From Neocallimastix lanati (nom. inval.) (lineage: Eukaryota > Neocallimastigomycota > Neocallimastigomycetes > Neocallimastigales > Neocallimastigaceae), in assembly GCA_016946835.1 (NCBI GenBank), contig JACVTC010000002.1, forward strand, positions 3,420,001 to 3,452,500: a DNA stretch of 32,500 bases. The letters are read 5' to 3'. Each line of letters starts with the position of its first letter. Position 1 is the stretch's first letter. The notes under the pieces are model-generated. The model did not search any database. It was not told the DNA's origin and saw only the letters and a list, made by a program, of their open reading frames with translations. Shown here one piece after another: positions 1 through 11,271 of this stretch. The translations under genes and the position numbers were made by a program.

Positions 1-770
1 ATAGTTTAAATGATCAAGATATTGTTTTAAATACAATAAATAAAATACCAAAAGGAATGAATTTATTACCTAAAATATCAGCAATCAAAAAAGAGATAGG
101 TGAAAGTAAAGTCAAGGATGAAGGGCATAATAAAAATATTATTAATAAAACAATAACAGATACCAATAAAAAAAGTGATGTTGATAGTAACAATAATGAT
201 TCAAATAAAACATCTGAAATAAAATCAAATAATGATAATAAAGAAGAAAAAACTATAAATATGAATTTGTCTAATATTAAAAAAATAAAAAGTTCAAATA
301 GTGATATAAATGAGAAACTTACTGTATCGAAAAAGAAAACATCTGGTAGTATAAGAGTACATAAATACCATACAATAGAAAAATTAAATATAATTAAAAG
401 TCCAAATAACACATTAGAACCAAATTATTCAACATCAACCTTATCAGATAGCAATTTATCAATGGATACAACTTCTTCGTCTTATGTCACTTTGTCAGAT
501 GCGTCAACGGCAGTTGCCTTGTCTTCAGGACACTCTTCCTCAATCTCATCTTTAATAAAATCAAATATATCCTTGAATGAACATTTACAATCACCGCTTC
601 CTCCAAATTACTCGAAAAATTCAGGAAAATCATCAGAGAGTCCTAGACATTTAATAAACCTTCCTAAAATAATTCAGCCCATTGTTAAGATGAAAGAAAA
701 TAAAAATACATCAATTAATTTACCAAGTTTAATTAATAATAAAAGTACTAAAAATTCACAAAGATATTAA
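1..770 (+). CDS. C-terminal part of an unrecognised Ser/Asn-rich protein (5' end outside window)
   Basis: The frame is open from the window edge (first full codon at 3) to the TAA at 768-770, so about 255 residues of a longer protein are visible. The ATG at 57 is probably internal, because coding-like sequence continues upstream of it. The visible part is low-complexity: Lys/Asn/Asp-rich first, then a long Ser/Thr-rich stretch (roughly 410-560), then a basic tail with PKIIQPIVKMKENK and a repeated NLPxxI-like motif (INLPKII, INLPSLI). No catalytic motif, membrane segment or cysteine pattern is visible, so it looks like a disordered regulatory tail. I do not recognise the family. It ends 674 bases before the next gene on the same strand. 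Coding status is supported by composition (GC well above the flanking spacer) and by length. Confidence 0.7.
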   Translation, partial: SLNDQDIVLNTINKIPKGMNLLPKISAIKKEIGESKVKDEGHNKNIINKTITDTNKKSDVDSNNNDSNKTSEIKSNNDNKEEKTINMNLSNIKKIKSSNSDINEKLTVSKKKTSGSIRVHKYHTIEKLNIIKSPNNTLEPNYSTSTLSDSNLSMDTTSSSYVTLSDASTAVALSSGHSSSISSLIKSNISLNEHLQSPLPPNYSKNSGKSSESPRHLINLPKIIQPIVKMKENKNTSINLPSLINNKSTKNSQRY

Positions 771-1444
771 AATTATTTAAATATTTTTAAAGTGATAATT
801 TATTGTAGTATATTAAATATAATAAATTGTTTTTATTTATATTTTTATTAGAAATAAAATAGAGATATATAGAATTTTTTATTTATTTAAATATTATTGG
901 TAATATGAATAATATTGTAATATTTTTAAAAGATTTTATTTATTTTTTTCTCTTATAAAAATAAAAATTATATATATGCTATTTAAATAAAACTTTCTAA
1001 TATGTATATGAAATAATATAATTACATATTAATATTTTAATTTAAATGTATAAATATAAATATATTTATAATTATAAATATAATTATATTTTAAAATTAA
1101 AATATATGTATATATATTTTTTTTTATTTATTAAATCAACCAATAGTTTTAATGGATTAATTTTCAAATTAATTCTGAATAAATAAATTGAATTTAAATG
1201 TTTATTGATAATTAGTTTTATTTTTATATTTTTTTATAAAAAGTTCTTGTTTTTAAATTATTTATTATTTTAATATTCCTTTTTAATTAAGTATGGTTCA
1301 ATTTTAATTTAATTTAAAGCTTATAGAAATATATAACAGTAGTATAATTGAAAATTGTAATTATTTAAATATAAATTATGTAAACTTTATATATGAAAAA
1401 TAAATTTTATAATATTTATTTATGCTATTCCAATTTAATAAAAA
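771..1444. other. Spacer between two + strand genes
   Basis: AT-only-like spacer made of TATA/ATTTAT runs. I see no coding or RNA gene. It must hold the terminator region of the upstream gene and the promoter of the UBE3D-type gene. The bases just before the ATG at 1445 are A-rich. Confidence 0.6.
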
Positions 1445-3798
1445 ATGTCTGTGAGGTTTTATTCAGAATATCTTTCAAATATTAATACACTTTCAATAAC
1501 TCTATTTATAAAAGGTGTACCACCTGATCTATCAATTAATACATTCTCATTAGCATTTTTATCAGAAAATGATAATAGTAAAAAAAATATTATTACTTTT
1601 CCCTTTAAGATTATACCTTCTTCTTTAAGAATTTCAGAAACGGAAGATACTGTTATTTTAAAATTGAAAACAGAAAAAGAATGGTTTAATGTTAAGATGA
1701 CATCTATTAACGATATGCCTATTATTTATGATTCTAAAATATTAAAAAATATAAATTGTTTATATTGTAATAAATGTGGTAGTCAGCTCTCAATATTAAA
1801 AAATCCAGTGAATTCAGAGAATATCTCACCGAAGGATCTATCTGTTCTAACATCTTTTAAAAGAGTTGTAGATCTTCCTTCAGACCATTGGTTTGAAATG
1901 ATGGATTGTTGGTTATGTGTACCTTCAGATATTTCAAGATTTGAAGGTCAAATTGGTATAGGGTCAATGGCAGCAAAAATCAATGAACTTTTATTAGGAA
2001 GAACTTTTATTATATTACATCCTGATAATATATTAGAAAATAGTTATATTCAAAAAAATTATGAAGTTAAGGTAAATATCAAAATTAAAGAAAAAGAAAA
2101 GAATAAGAAAAAAAAAAATAATAATAATATAAAAAGTTTATATATATACATTACATATATAAATAAATATAAATATTTTAAAATTATGTAGTATGTATAT
2201 AATGTAATAATAATTATGAAAAAAACGGAAGACAAAGAAAACAGCCATTTGAAAGTAAAAAAATGGACAATAATTTTTACTTTTTTAAAAGGAAAAAATT
2301 ATTATAAATTGTTGATACGGTCTTCCAAAATTAAAAATTTTGATTTGGATGAAACAACTTTAAATACACAAGCTTTGTATTTTTAAGCTACTACCAAAAC
2401 CAACATAATTTAATATTATTAAATTTCAAGAAAATAATAAAAAAATAAAAAATAAAAAATTTCTAAACCCAATTTATTTTTATATTATTATCTATTTATA
2501 TATTTCTATATCTATTCTTTATATAAAAGCAAACATTGGTATATATTTGGAAGGAAATCTTATGTAATCATTGTGAACAAAAAATTGGTTTTTCTTTGGT
2601 TAATACTTCAGAAAATGGTAATAATTCAAAATGATACCAATAGTATTTTATAAATATAATTAAAAAATTTAATATAAATTAATTCTAAAATACATAAATA
2701 TTATAAAATTTATTAATATATATAAATATTCATCAAAGATAAAATAGTAGCTATAAAATTACATAAATATAAAATAACTATTGATTTATTTTCAAAGTAA
2801 GTTTTTCATATATATTATTTGAAATAAAAAATAAAAAATAAAAATAAAAATAAAAATAAAAATTGAAATAGAAATAGAAATGAAGATAGAAATAGGAATA
2901 AAATAAAACAAATAAGTAAATAAATTAAAGATAAAATATAATTATTAATGATATATATAAATATGTATTGTATATAAAATAAAGTAAGAAAAAGGAAATC
3001 GTAAGATTTAATAGCATAAGTTTTATTGAATGTTTTGTTGCTGATTTATTTGAATATGCCAATTCACGTGCAAGCTATAAATTTATTATAAAAAATGAAA
3101 AAGCAGAACCAATGGGATTAATATGGTTATTAAATTGGAATGTCTATATCACAACAAATAATTTTGGATCAGAAAATATAACATCAAAAGGTAATAAATA
3201 ATTACTTTTACTTTGTTTTATGACTATAATAATAATTTTTTAAAAAATTTGAAAATAATAATTATTATATTAAATAATATATTTATATTTATATATTTAT
3301 ATATTTATATATTTATAAATAATTTAGCTGTAAAATTATTATTTATTGATTGTATAAATGATAATTCACCATTAACAAAGTAAGTAATTTATTCTATTAT
3401 AAAAATAAAATAAAAAAAAGTTTTTTAAAAAAGGTTTTTATAAATAATATATTTATCGAATTAATCAAAAATCTAATTAGAATTATTAATTAGACTAATA
3501 TATTATAAAAATAAACATAGAATCTAAATATAACAATAATTATATTATATTCAATATTCTAACTCTTTATATATATATATATATATTTTTTTCTATTTAA
3601 TTCCAAAAATAAAAAAAAAAAAATGATAATATTAGTCAATGGAAAAATGATACCCAAATTGAAGTTTTAGAATATGAACATCAATGCTGTATAGAATTAT
3701 TAAATTATCTACAACAAAGTCAACAAGCAATTCCAAAAGAACAACAACGATTTAATAATTTTAATGTTGGTTTCATTACTTATACAATGAAAAGTTAA
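1445..3798 (+). CDS. UBE3D-type HECT-like E3 ubiquitin ligase (E2-binding protein), 6 exons
   Basis: Model: exons 1445-2071, 2530-2617, 2751-2796, 3006-3190, 3328-3379, 3636-3798; 386 aa, close to the usual ~390 of UBE3D. All introns are GT-AG and the phases chain without a break. Visible family marks are a CxxC pair in CNKCGSQL (C108/C111), the block DHWFEMMDCWLC (about residues 148-158), and a second pair in WKEILCNHCEQKIG (C221/C224, exon 2). After these come AIKLHKYKI, the MGLIWLLNWNVYI strand typical of the C-terminal half, and a terminal NVGFITYTMKS. UBE3D proteins bind the E2 UBE2C/UbcH10 and act as E3 ligases, implicated in cyclin B and other substrate turnover. They lack a classical HECT catalytic lobe. 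Exon 1 alone would read on to a stop at 2191, but that tail is pure low-complexity intron. The family call is from motif recognition and the exon borders are inferred. Confidence 0.85.
2072..2529 (+). other. Intron 1 of the UBE3D-type gene, with a less AT-rich structured island
   Basis: This 458-base intron contains a stretch at about 2222-2400 that is richer in G/C than the neighbouring introns. It has nested inverted repeats: GGAAGAC at 2227-2233 pairs with GTCTTCC at 2320-2326, and AATAATTTTT at 2269-2278 pairs with AAAAATTATT at 2294-2303. No reading frame there joins the flanking exons in phase. It could be an intron-hosted small RNA or an old insertion. I cannot name it. Confidence 0.35.
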
Positions 3799-4404
3799 AA
3801 AAAAAAAAAAAAAAATAATAATAATAATAAAAAAATAAAAATAAAAAAATAAAAAAATAAAAATAAAAAAAACTATCGATACTCTACATTTTTTATAAAA
3901 AAGAAATTTTAAAAATAAAAAAAAAAATTAAAAAAATTAAAAATAATATATTAAAAATTTTATTTAATTATTTTATTTTATTTTTTTTATTTTATTTTTA
4001 TGTTTCTTTTTTTTTATTTTTTTTTTTTTTTTTCCTTAATATCTATTGTAAAGTATTAATGTATTCTATAATTTAATATAAGTAATATTGATTAATAAAA
4101 ATGAAACAATCATTTTATAATTTTTAATAATTAAAAGTTTTTTGAGGAATTTAATTTATTATATATTTATATATATATACTTTAATATATATTTATATAA
4201 ATTATTAAAAACTTTTATCTGTTCTTGTTATATATTTTCATGATTAAAAATGAAAAAGAAAAAGATTCAAAATAAAGAAAAAAAAAATATATTTTGATGA
4301 AAATTGATAATTGATTATTAATTTAAGGTAAACTAAAAAGAAAAAAAAATAATAATAAAAATTTAAAGTAAAAAATATAAATGTTTATATAATAATTTTT
4401 ATTA
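3799..4404. other. Convergent 3' spacer (UBE3D-type / RanGAP)
   Basis: Both flanking genes end here. The spacer begins with a long A-rich run directly after the + strand stop codon and has T-runs around 4010-4034, consistent with A/T-rich 3' UTR and polyadenylation signals for both strands. No coding signal is seen. Confidence 0.55.
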
Positions 4405-6088
4405 TTAAATCTTTAAGTTATCTTTTAAATTATCAGCAATGTTATCAACATCATCATCAGCGTCTTCTTCATTTTCTTCATCTTCTTCATCGCTATCATA
4501 ATCCATATCTTCTAATTCACCCAAAACATCTTCATCTAAATTACAATCTTCTAAAGCTTGTTTAATTGCTTCAACAGCATTACCAGTAGCGCTGAAGCAA
4601 TTACCGTCGAGTTCAATCTTTTTAATATTTGGTAACTTTGTAATACATTTTGAAAGAGCTAAGGCATCCTTTTCAACAAGTTCACCATAGGTGAAGTTAA
4701 TTTCTTCAAGATCATTAAAACCAGATGATAAAGCTTCAATAATCTTACCACCCTTCTTACCTAATAAACAATCACCAACATTAAGAATCTTTAACTTTGG
4801 CCAAGATGATAAAGCATTAGATAAAGCAGAAGAACCATTTTCACCTTCAAGAATTTCTTCATCATCATCAGTAACTTTCTTGAAAGTATTATCTTGTAAA
4901 TCTAATACTTCAATGTCCTTACAACTCTTAAGCTTATTTAATAATATAGTAATACCTTCAGAACGAATACCATTTTGAGGAATACGAAGTGTTTTAATAG
5001 TACCATGAGCTGCAAGAGCTTCGGAAAGCTTTTCCATAGAACCATTTTCTAAACGATTTCTACCAGCAATTAAAGTTTGAAGTGAAGAGGTTTTGTTTTC
5101 TTTAACATTCTTTTCTTGAGCAGCTAATAAATAACTTGCAATGCAATTACCACCTTCAACACCTAAACCATTGTTATTTAATTTCAAAATTTGAATATGA
5201 TTATTGTTAGATAATAATTTTTGTAATGGTTTAGCACCATTTGGTCCAAAAGCATTGTCACTTAAGTTTAATTCCTTTAAATTTTTCTTATCAACTAAAG
5301 CATCACCAAAAGCAATTAAAGCAGGTGGAATTTCTTCTAACATTCTACCAGTGAAACAATCACTCATGTTAACAACCTTTTGATAATTAAATTATTTTTA
5401 TTAAAATTATAAAAAAAAATTCAAATTTTTATATAAAAGTTAATTAAGATTAATTTGACAATCTTTAATATAATTCTAAGTATAATATATTTAAAATAAA
5501 ATATGTAATTAGAATTAATATTTAAATTCTCATCAAAAATTAATTAATTTAACATTGAATTTATAAATTTAATATTATTATTATTATTTTTTTTTTTTTT
5601 TCATTCGTTTTCTTTTTGATATAATATTATGACTGTAAATAATATAATTGAAAAGTATTAATATATTAATTTGAATACTTTGTATTTATAATACTTCTTA
5701 AATTGAAATCCATCAATATTAAATGGATTATAAATTAATTAGCTTTTATTATCAATTGAATTTATTAGATTATTCATTATATTTATTGATTCCCTTCATT
5801 AATTTCATTCATTCAATTTAATTATATATTTTCTTTGTATAATATAAAATTATTTAATATTTTTTTTTTTTTTTTTTTTATTTTAATTACTTCAATTTCA
5901 TCATGCTTTGCAAGACAAGCAGCAAGAGCTTGAGAAGCTTCAATACCGAAAGTGTTACCACTAAGGTCAATGTTTAAAAGTTTTTCATTACTGAATTTTT
6001 CATTAATATCATTTATAAGAACTTGAACATCTTCAGCAGTATCAAACTTTTTATTGGAAGTTGGGTTACTCCAAGTGTTCTTATCCAT
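4405..6088 (-). CDS. rna1: Ran GTPase-activating protein (Rna1/RanGAP), 2 exons
   Basis: Exons: 5891-6088 (66 codons, from the ATG at 6088) and 4405-5376; 389 aa, matching the 386-407 aa of yeast Rna1 proteins. The intron (5377-5890) is GT-AG, phase 0, and joins EIE to VVNMSDCFTGR. The protein is a run of RanGAP-type leucine-rich repeats (LLNIDLSGNTFG, LKELNLSDNAFG, IQILKLNNNGLG, IEVLDLQDN, LKILNVGDC, IKKIELDGNCF). It ends in an acidic tail (about 350-389) rich in Asp/Glu, as in Rna1. Arg77 in the TGR motif sits where fission yeast Rna1 has its functionally important conserved arginine. The role is stimulating GTP hydrolysis by Ran in the cytoplasm, which sets the gradient for nuclear transport. 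There is no C-terminal SUMO-target domain as in animals or WPP domain as in plants, so it is the simple fungal/protist form. The ATG inside exon 2 (5367) would lose the first repeat and is rejected as the start. Confidence 0.93.
5377..5890 (-). other. Single intron of the RanGAP gene
   Basis: 514 bases, GT-AG (donor GTAATT, acceptor CAAAAG). It lies between codons and is nearly free of G/C. A long T-run on the + strand (about 5860-5879) is an A-run near the donor in the transcript. It carries no coding signal. Confidence 0.75.
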
Positions 6089-7081
6089 TTTAAATTGCTT
6101 AGTTTTCTTTTATTAAAAAATAAAAAAAAAAAAGAATTAACTTTTTTTCAAAACAATTAAATTTATAATTATTTATTATTAACTCTTAAAAAAAAAAAAA
6201 AAAAAAAAAAAATACATAAAACAGAAAAAATAGGAAAATATATGATATAATTTTAATGGACCATTAAAACATATATATTAAAATGTAAAGTAATATATTA
6301 AACTATTTAATTATAGTAATATTATAAATTGTATTAACTATATATATAATAAATATTTTATAAAATAGAATTATAATATATGATTTTACATTATGATTGG
6401 CTATTACTTAATTTATATAAATATTATTTAGAGTCGACTTATTTTTTTTTAAAAAAAAACTAAAAAAAAAAAACATATTGTTAATGTCGATATTTTACTA
6501 TAAAATCATGGCTACATCAACAGTTATTTTTTACATTTCATATGAATTTTTATTTATTTTTTTTTTTTAATATTATTTATTAATATATATATTTTTTATC
6601 AAAAAAAATTTTTTTTGATAAGTATTATTTTTTTTATGAATATTTTAGATTATAAAAATAACATTTTAATTTAAAAAATTTTTGTATTTTTTTCTTAATG
6701 TGATTACTACAGTAATCATTTGTTATTAATATTATATATATATATATGTATTTGTATTAAACTTGTTAACTTTTTTATTGTTACCATTGTTTTATTTGTT
6801 TATTTTTCTGATTAAATTTATTTTTAATTATAATTATAATTTTATTTATTTTTTATTTTTAATTTTTTATTTTTTATATTTAATTTTTTATTTTTTATTT
6901 TTTTTTTTTTTGTTATTTTTTATTTTTTATTTTTTATTTTATTAATTTTTTTTTTTTTTTTGCTTTTGTTTGGTTTAATATAATTTTTCTTTCTATATTA
7001 AATTATTTTAAATTATACTTAATAGAATAACGACTTTATATAATTTTAAAAGTACATAAAAATAATAATAATAAATGAATA
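6089..7081. other. Tandem-gene spacer: RanGAP 5' side / UBE3C 3' side
   Basis: This 993-base spacer lies between two - strand genes and holds the RanGAP promoter region and the UBE3C 3' UTR. It contains A/T homopolymers (A-run 6188-6211, T-runs 6901-6960), a perfect 26-bp palindrome at 6596-6621, and an inverted repeat TGATTACT/AGTAATCA around 6700-6720. No gene is seen. Confidence 0.5.
6596..6621. repeat. Perfect 26-bp palindrome
   Basis: TTATC followed by eight A, then eight T and GATAA: self-complementary with no loop. It lies about 0.5 kb upstream of the RanGAP ATG and 0.46 kb beyond the UBE3C stop. It could extrude as a cruciform or act as a bidirectional terminator-like hairpin, but chance is not excluded in such AT-rich DNA. 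Confidence 0.6.
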
Positions 7082-7723
7082 TTAAGAAAGTTCAAATCCT
7101 GCATCAGAACTAATTGAATAAATTAATTTGCTATATATATAAATAAAAATAATAAAAATAAATAATTAATTAGTATAAAGATGATCTATTTTTTAATTCA
7201 TGATGATATAACTATTGTTTATTGTTAATATTTTTTTTTTTTCATTTATTTATTTTTTTTTTTTATTTTATTTATTTTATTTTTTTAATTACCTTTTCAT
7301 TACAGCATATGATCTATACACTGGAAGTTTTAATAAATTAATACAAGTAGAAGAAGTTGGAAGTCTTTCTTGGTCATTTCCTGAATCACGAATTGCAAAC
7401 TTTGGTTGAAGAGTTTTAAAGCCTAATAACGGTGGTCTTGGACAACTAGTTACAAATTTTATTAATTTACGCTTTTGTTCTTCTGTTAAATCATTAACTA
7501 CTTGCCAGAATAATTTTATTGTTGGATGATTTTCATCATAAACACCACTATATTCAGTATTCATCTTTAAATCTAATATATCAACACTAGCATCGTTAGA
7601 CCCAGAGATCAAAGTTTGTAATTCTTGCTGTTTATTTTAACAGAAAAAAAATTTTTTTTTTTTTAATATATGTTTGAATTTAATATATTATACAATTATA
7701 AACAAGATTATAATAATAATTTA

Positions 7724-7769
<46 letters not shown>

Positions 7770-8285
7770 TTTTTTCTTAGTTCTTACTTGATTAAACATT
7801 TGTAACCATCTTGGTTCTATTAAATCACATAAACCTCTAAAGAATGCTTTACACTGAGGATTTATTTGTGTATTTAATTTATAATTAGCCATATGATAAA
7901 TATATTGAATCTTATTTACATCCGTAACGGGTATAGAAGATCCATTAGCAATTAAATCAACAGATTCAGCTTTTCCAAATTCTTTATTTCAATTAATTTA
8001 TATAATTTATATATTTCATTTAGTATCTATTATTAATTTTATTAAACTTTAAAATTAAAAAAATTTTAAAATTAATTATTTACGTTCGTCATCAATTGCA
8101 AAGGTTAATGATAAATCTTCAATATTGCCTTGATAATTTTTTATAAATAATAAACCTTTATATAGGTTTTCATCAAGAGATGGCAAATCATCCACTATTA
8201 TATTCATTAATTAATAATATAAGTTATATTAATTATAATTATAAAGCATAATGAATATTTTTTAAATAATTATTAATTATTAAAC

Positions 8286-8336
<51 letters not shown>

Positions 8337-8563
8337 CTTTATTTGCTATATACTTACAATAACTAATTCTTCCTAACCATTTTGATAAGAAGAAAGAAGC
8401 AAAGAATACATCTACTAATATTCCTTCATATAATGCTTTTCCTAAAATACGTCCCAAAAATTCATAATACTTTAAGCGTTCACCTAATTATTAATCATAA
8501 AATATATTTAAAAAAAAAAAAAAAAGTCATTTAACATTAAAATAACTATATAACTATTTTCAT

Positions 8564-8608
<45 letters not shown>

Positions 8609-8886
8609 TTAATCTAAAATAAATTAAAATAAAATAAGAAAAAGAAAACAATTATAAACATTTACTTTGCCTTGCATATGAATGTGGATTTGGATAAAGA
8701 CATTGATTTGAAGTACTTAAAAATAAACCATAGTCCATATCAAAAGCTTGATGGGTAATTCTGAAATTTTTTTTATAATATATTTATAAAATTAAATATA
8801 TATTAATATCAAAAATATTATTATAAATGCATGAATAAATATAATTTAATTAAATAAAGTAAATAGAAAATAATATATATATAATG

Positions 8887-8925
<39 letters not shown>

Positions 8926-9868
8926 ACAACAATATAAAATATATTTTATACAAAACTTACGATGTTAAAAATTCCTTGAAAACACCACCACCATCAATAC
9001 CAGCCTCAGGTAAGCCTTGCTCATTAATGAAAGAAATTTGAATTTTTTGTCTTAATGAACGACCTAGAATAGAAATTTTAATAAATACGATTTATTTAAA
9101 ATGTATTCTAAAAATAAAATTTAAATTTATATTAATAAAAAGAGAAATAATATATACCTAAATTATTAAGTTGAGCATAACCATCTTCAAAAATTCTATC
9201 TCTTCTAATAGTAGCTCTAGCGACAGGATTAACCCATTCAAATGGACCAGCACGACTAAATTAAGTATACATAAAAAAAAAAAAAAAAGTAACAATTAAT
9301 ATGTTTTTTTTATTTATTTATATAATTCAATATTAAATATATTATTATTATTGTTATTATTATTATTATTATTATTATAATTATTATTATTATTATTATT
9401 TTCGTTATACTATTTATTTTATGTTATTTAATTATATTATATAGTTACTTACTTCATTTTATCTTGATCAATCATTGCTCTAAACATATTTACTCTTACT
9501 TCAAATGGTATAACGAAAGGAATGTGCTTAAGTATTAATATTCTTTGTTTATAGAAATTATCTTTAACACTATCTGTTGTTGAAGAAATACTATCGTTTG
9601 AATTTTGATTAAATAAGAAATTTTGATCATTAGAAAATATACCGCCTGAAAACATTGATCTAAATTCATTGTTACTATTGGATTGAGTATTTTCTTCATT
9701 ATTATTAATACTATTTTCTTCATTTAATACCATTCTAATTAAGCTATCTTGTTCATTTTCTGATATCATAATCCAAATATTATCTTTTGTGAATTTCTTT
9801 CTTGAACTATAAAAATAAAACAAAAAATAAAAAATAAAAAATAAAATAATTAATTAATAATGATTATC

Positions 9869-9910
<42 letters not shown>

Positions 9911-11224
9911 GTTACAAAATTTTATATATAAAAGAAATGATTTTAAAAAAATTTCAATATAAATATATAACATACTCTCTAGTATATAACTGTCTTAGCA
10001 ATTGCGGATAAATACTTTTCATATTTGCAATTGAAATATTAGAATTTTGAATCATCATATCATCATTTAAACTATCATAATTCATATAAATCATATAAGA
10101 TATATTCTTTATATATAATTAAAATATATATTAATTCATAATCTTATAATTTATTGATATTACTTTTTAATATTTTACATATTATACATTTATATACAAT
10201 AAATTAAAAATATATATAAGTATATATATATATTTATATTTATATATTTAATACTTACTCTCACAAGAATTGAAATTTTTATGATATTATTAATATTTAA
10301 TGTATTCTGCTCACTGAAAAATTCATCATCACCCATTGTTAAAAGTTGACGATTTAACATTTTACAAAATAAAGACAAAATACACCATTGTGTTGAATAA
10401 TTTTCATCTATAATGTATTAATTTTTATAAGAAGTTATTAATATTAACTATTAAAACAAATTAAAATAATTTATAAAGAATTATATTTATTTATTTATGA
10501 AATTACTTGATATTAATTTGGTAATTGGGGTTTGACTAATAATTTCATTTACCAGTGTAGAGGTACTAGTAAATTCCCATAATTTAGATAATAAACCAAT
10601 ATTTTTAGTGTAAAGTAAAATAGAAAGAATTTCATTTGAATATGTAGGAATCTTCAATATTAAAGATAAATATAATTTACAGAATAAATGAACTTCTTCA
10701 CTTATAATTTCATTATTAGCATTATTTGTATTTACATCAACAATTTTGGAATATAATGCTTGAATATCTTGATCGTTCCATAAATAAGTAATCCATTTCA
10801 TTACACTTTGATCAAGAATAAAATCTTCTTCTTTTTCTTTAATATCCATTGCATTTTCATCATCGCTTTCATCTTCATCACTTGAATCATCAGATTCAAT
10901 ATGATTAAATAATAAATCTAAAAAAAATTTAAATTAATAAGAAAATTTTAAATTAACAATTAAAGATATTTTAATTTTAATAAATATATAATTAAGGATA
11001 TGTAAATATATATTAATTTTATATATAAAAAATAAAAAATAATAATTTTATTCTCACTCTTTTGATCATCTAAAATAAAATATCTACTTGGAATTTTATC
11101 TAAAATCTTGTTAATTACTGTAATATATAATATCTAGTAATCAAAAAAGTCAATATATATAAAATTAATAATATTATAAAAAAATTTTTTTTTTCTTTTA
11201 TATATATATATATTATGTAAATAT

Positions 11225-11271
<47 letters not shown>

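Noticed and set aside
14-412. 132-codon - strand frame rich in Leu/Ile/Phe
   Set aside because: Antisense shadow of the Asn/Lys/Ser-rich + strand gene; complementing AAT/AAA/TCA codons gives a false membrane-like protein.
2072-2191. Extension of UBE3D exon 1 to a stop at 2191
   Set aside because: The tail is Lys/Asn/Tyr low-complexity directly after a GTAAAT donor, and splicing yields a full-length family protein.
6763-6945. 60-codon + strand frame of Phe/Leu/Tyr
   Set aside because: Pure T-rich spacer translated; no coding composition.
7091-7108. GTTCAAATCC string resembling a tRNA T-arm
   Set aside because: It lies in the last UBE3C exon (complement of the AGFELS end) and no cloverleaf can be built. 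I found no tRNA in the window.
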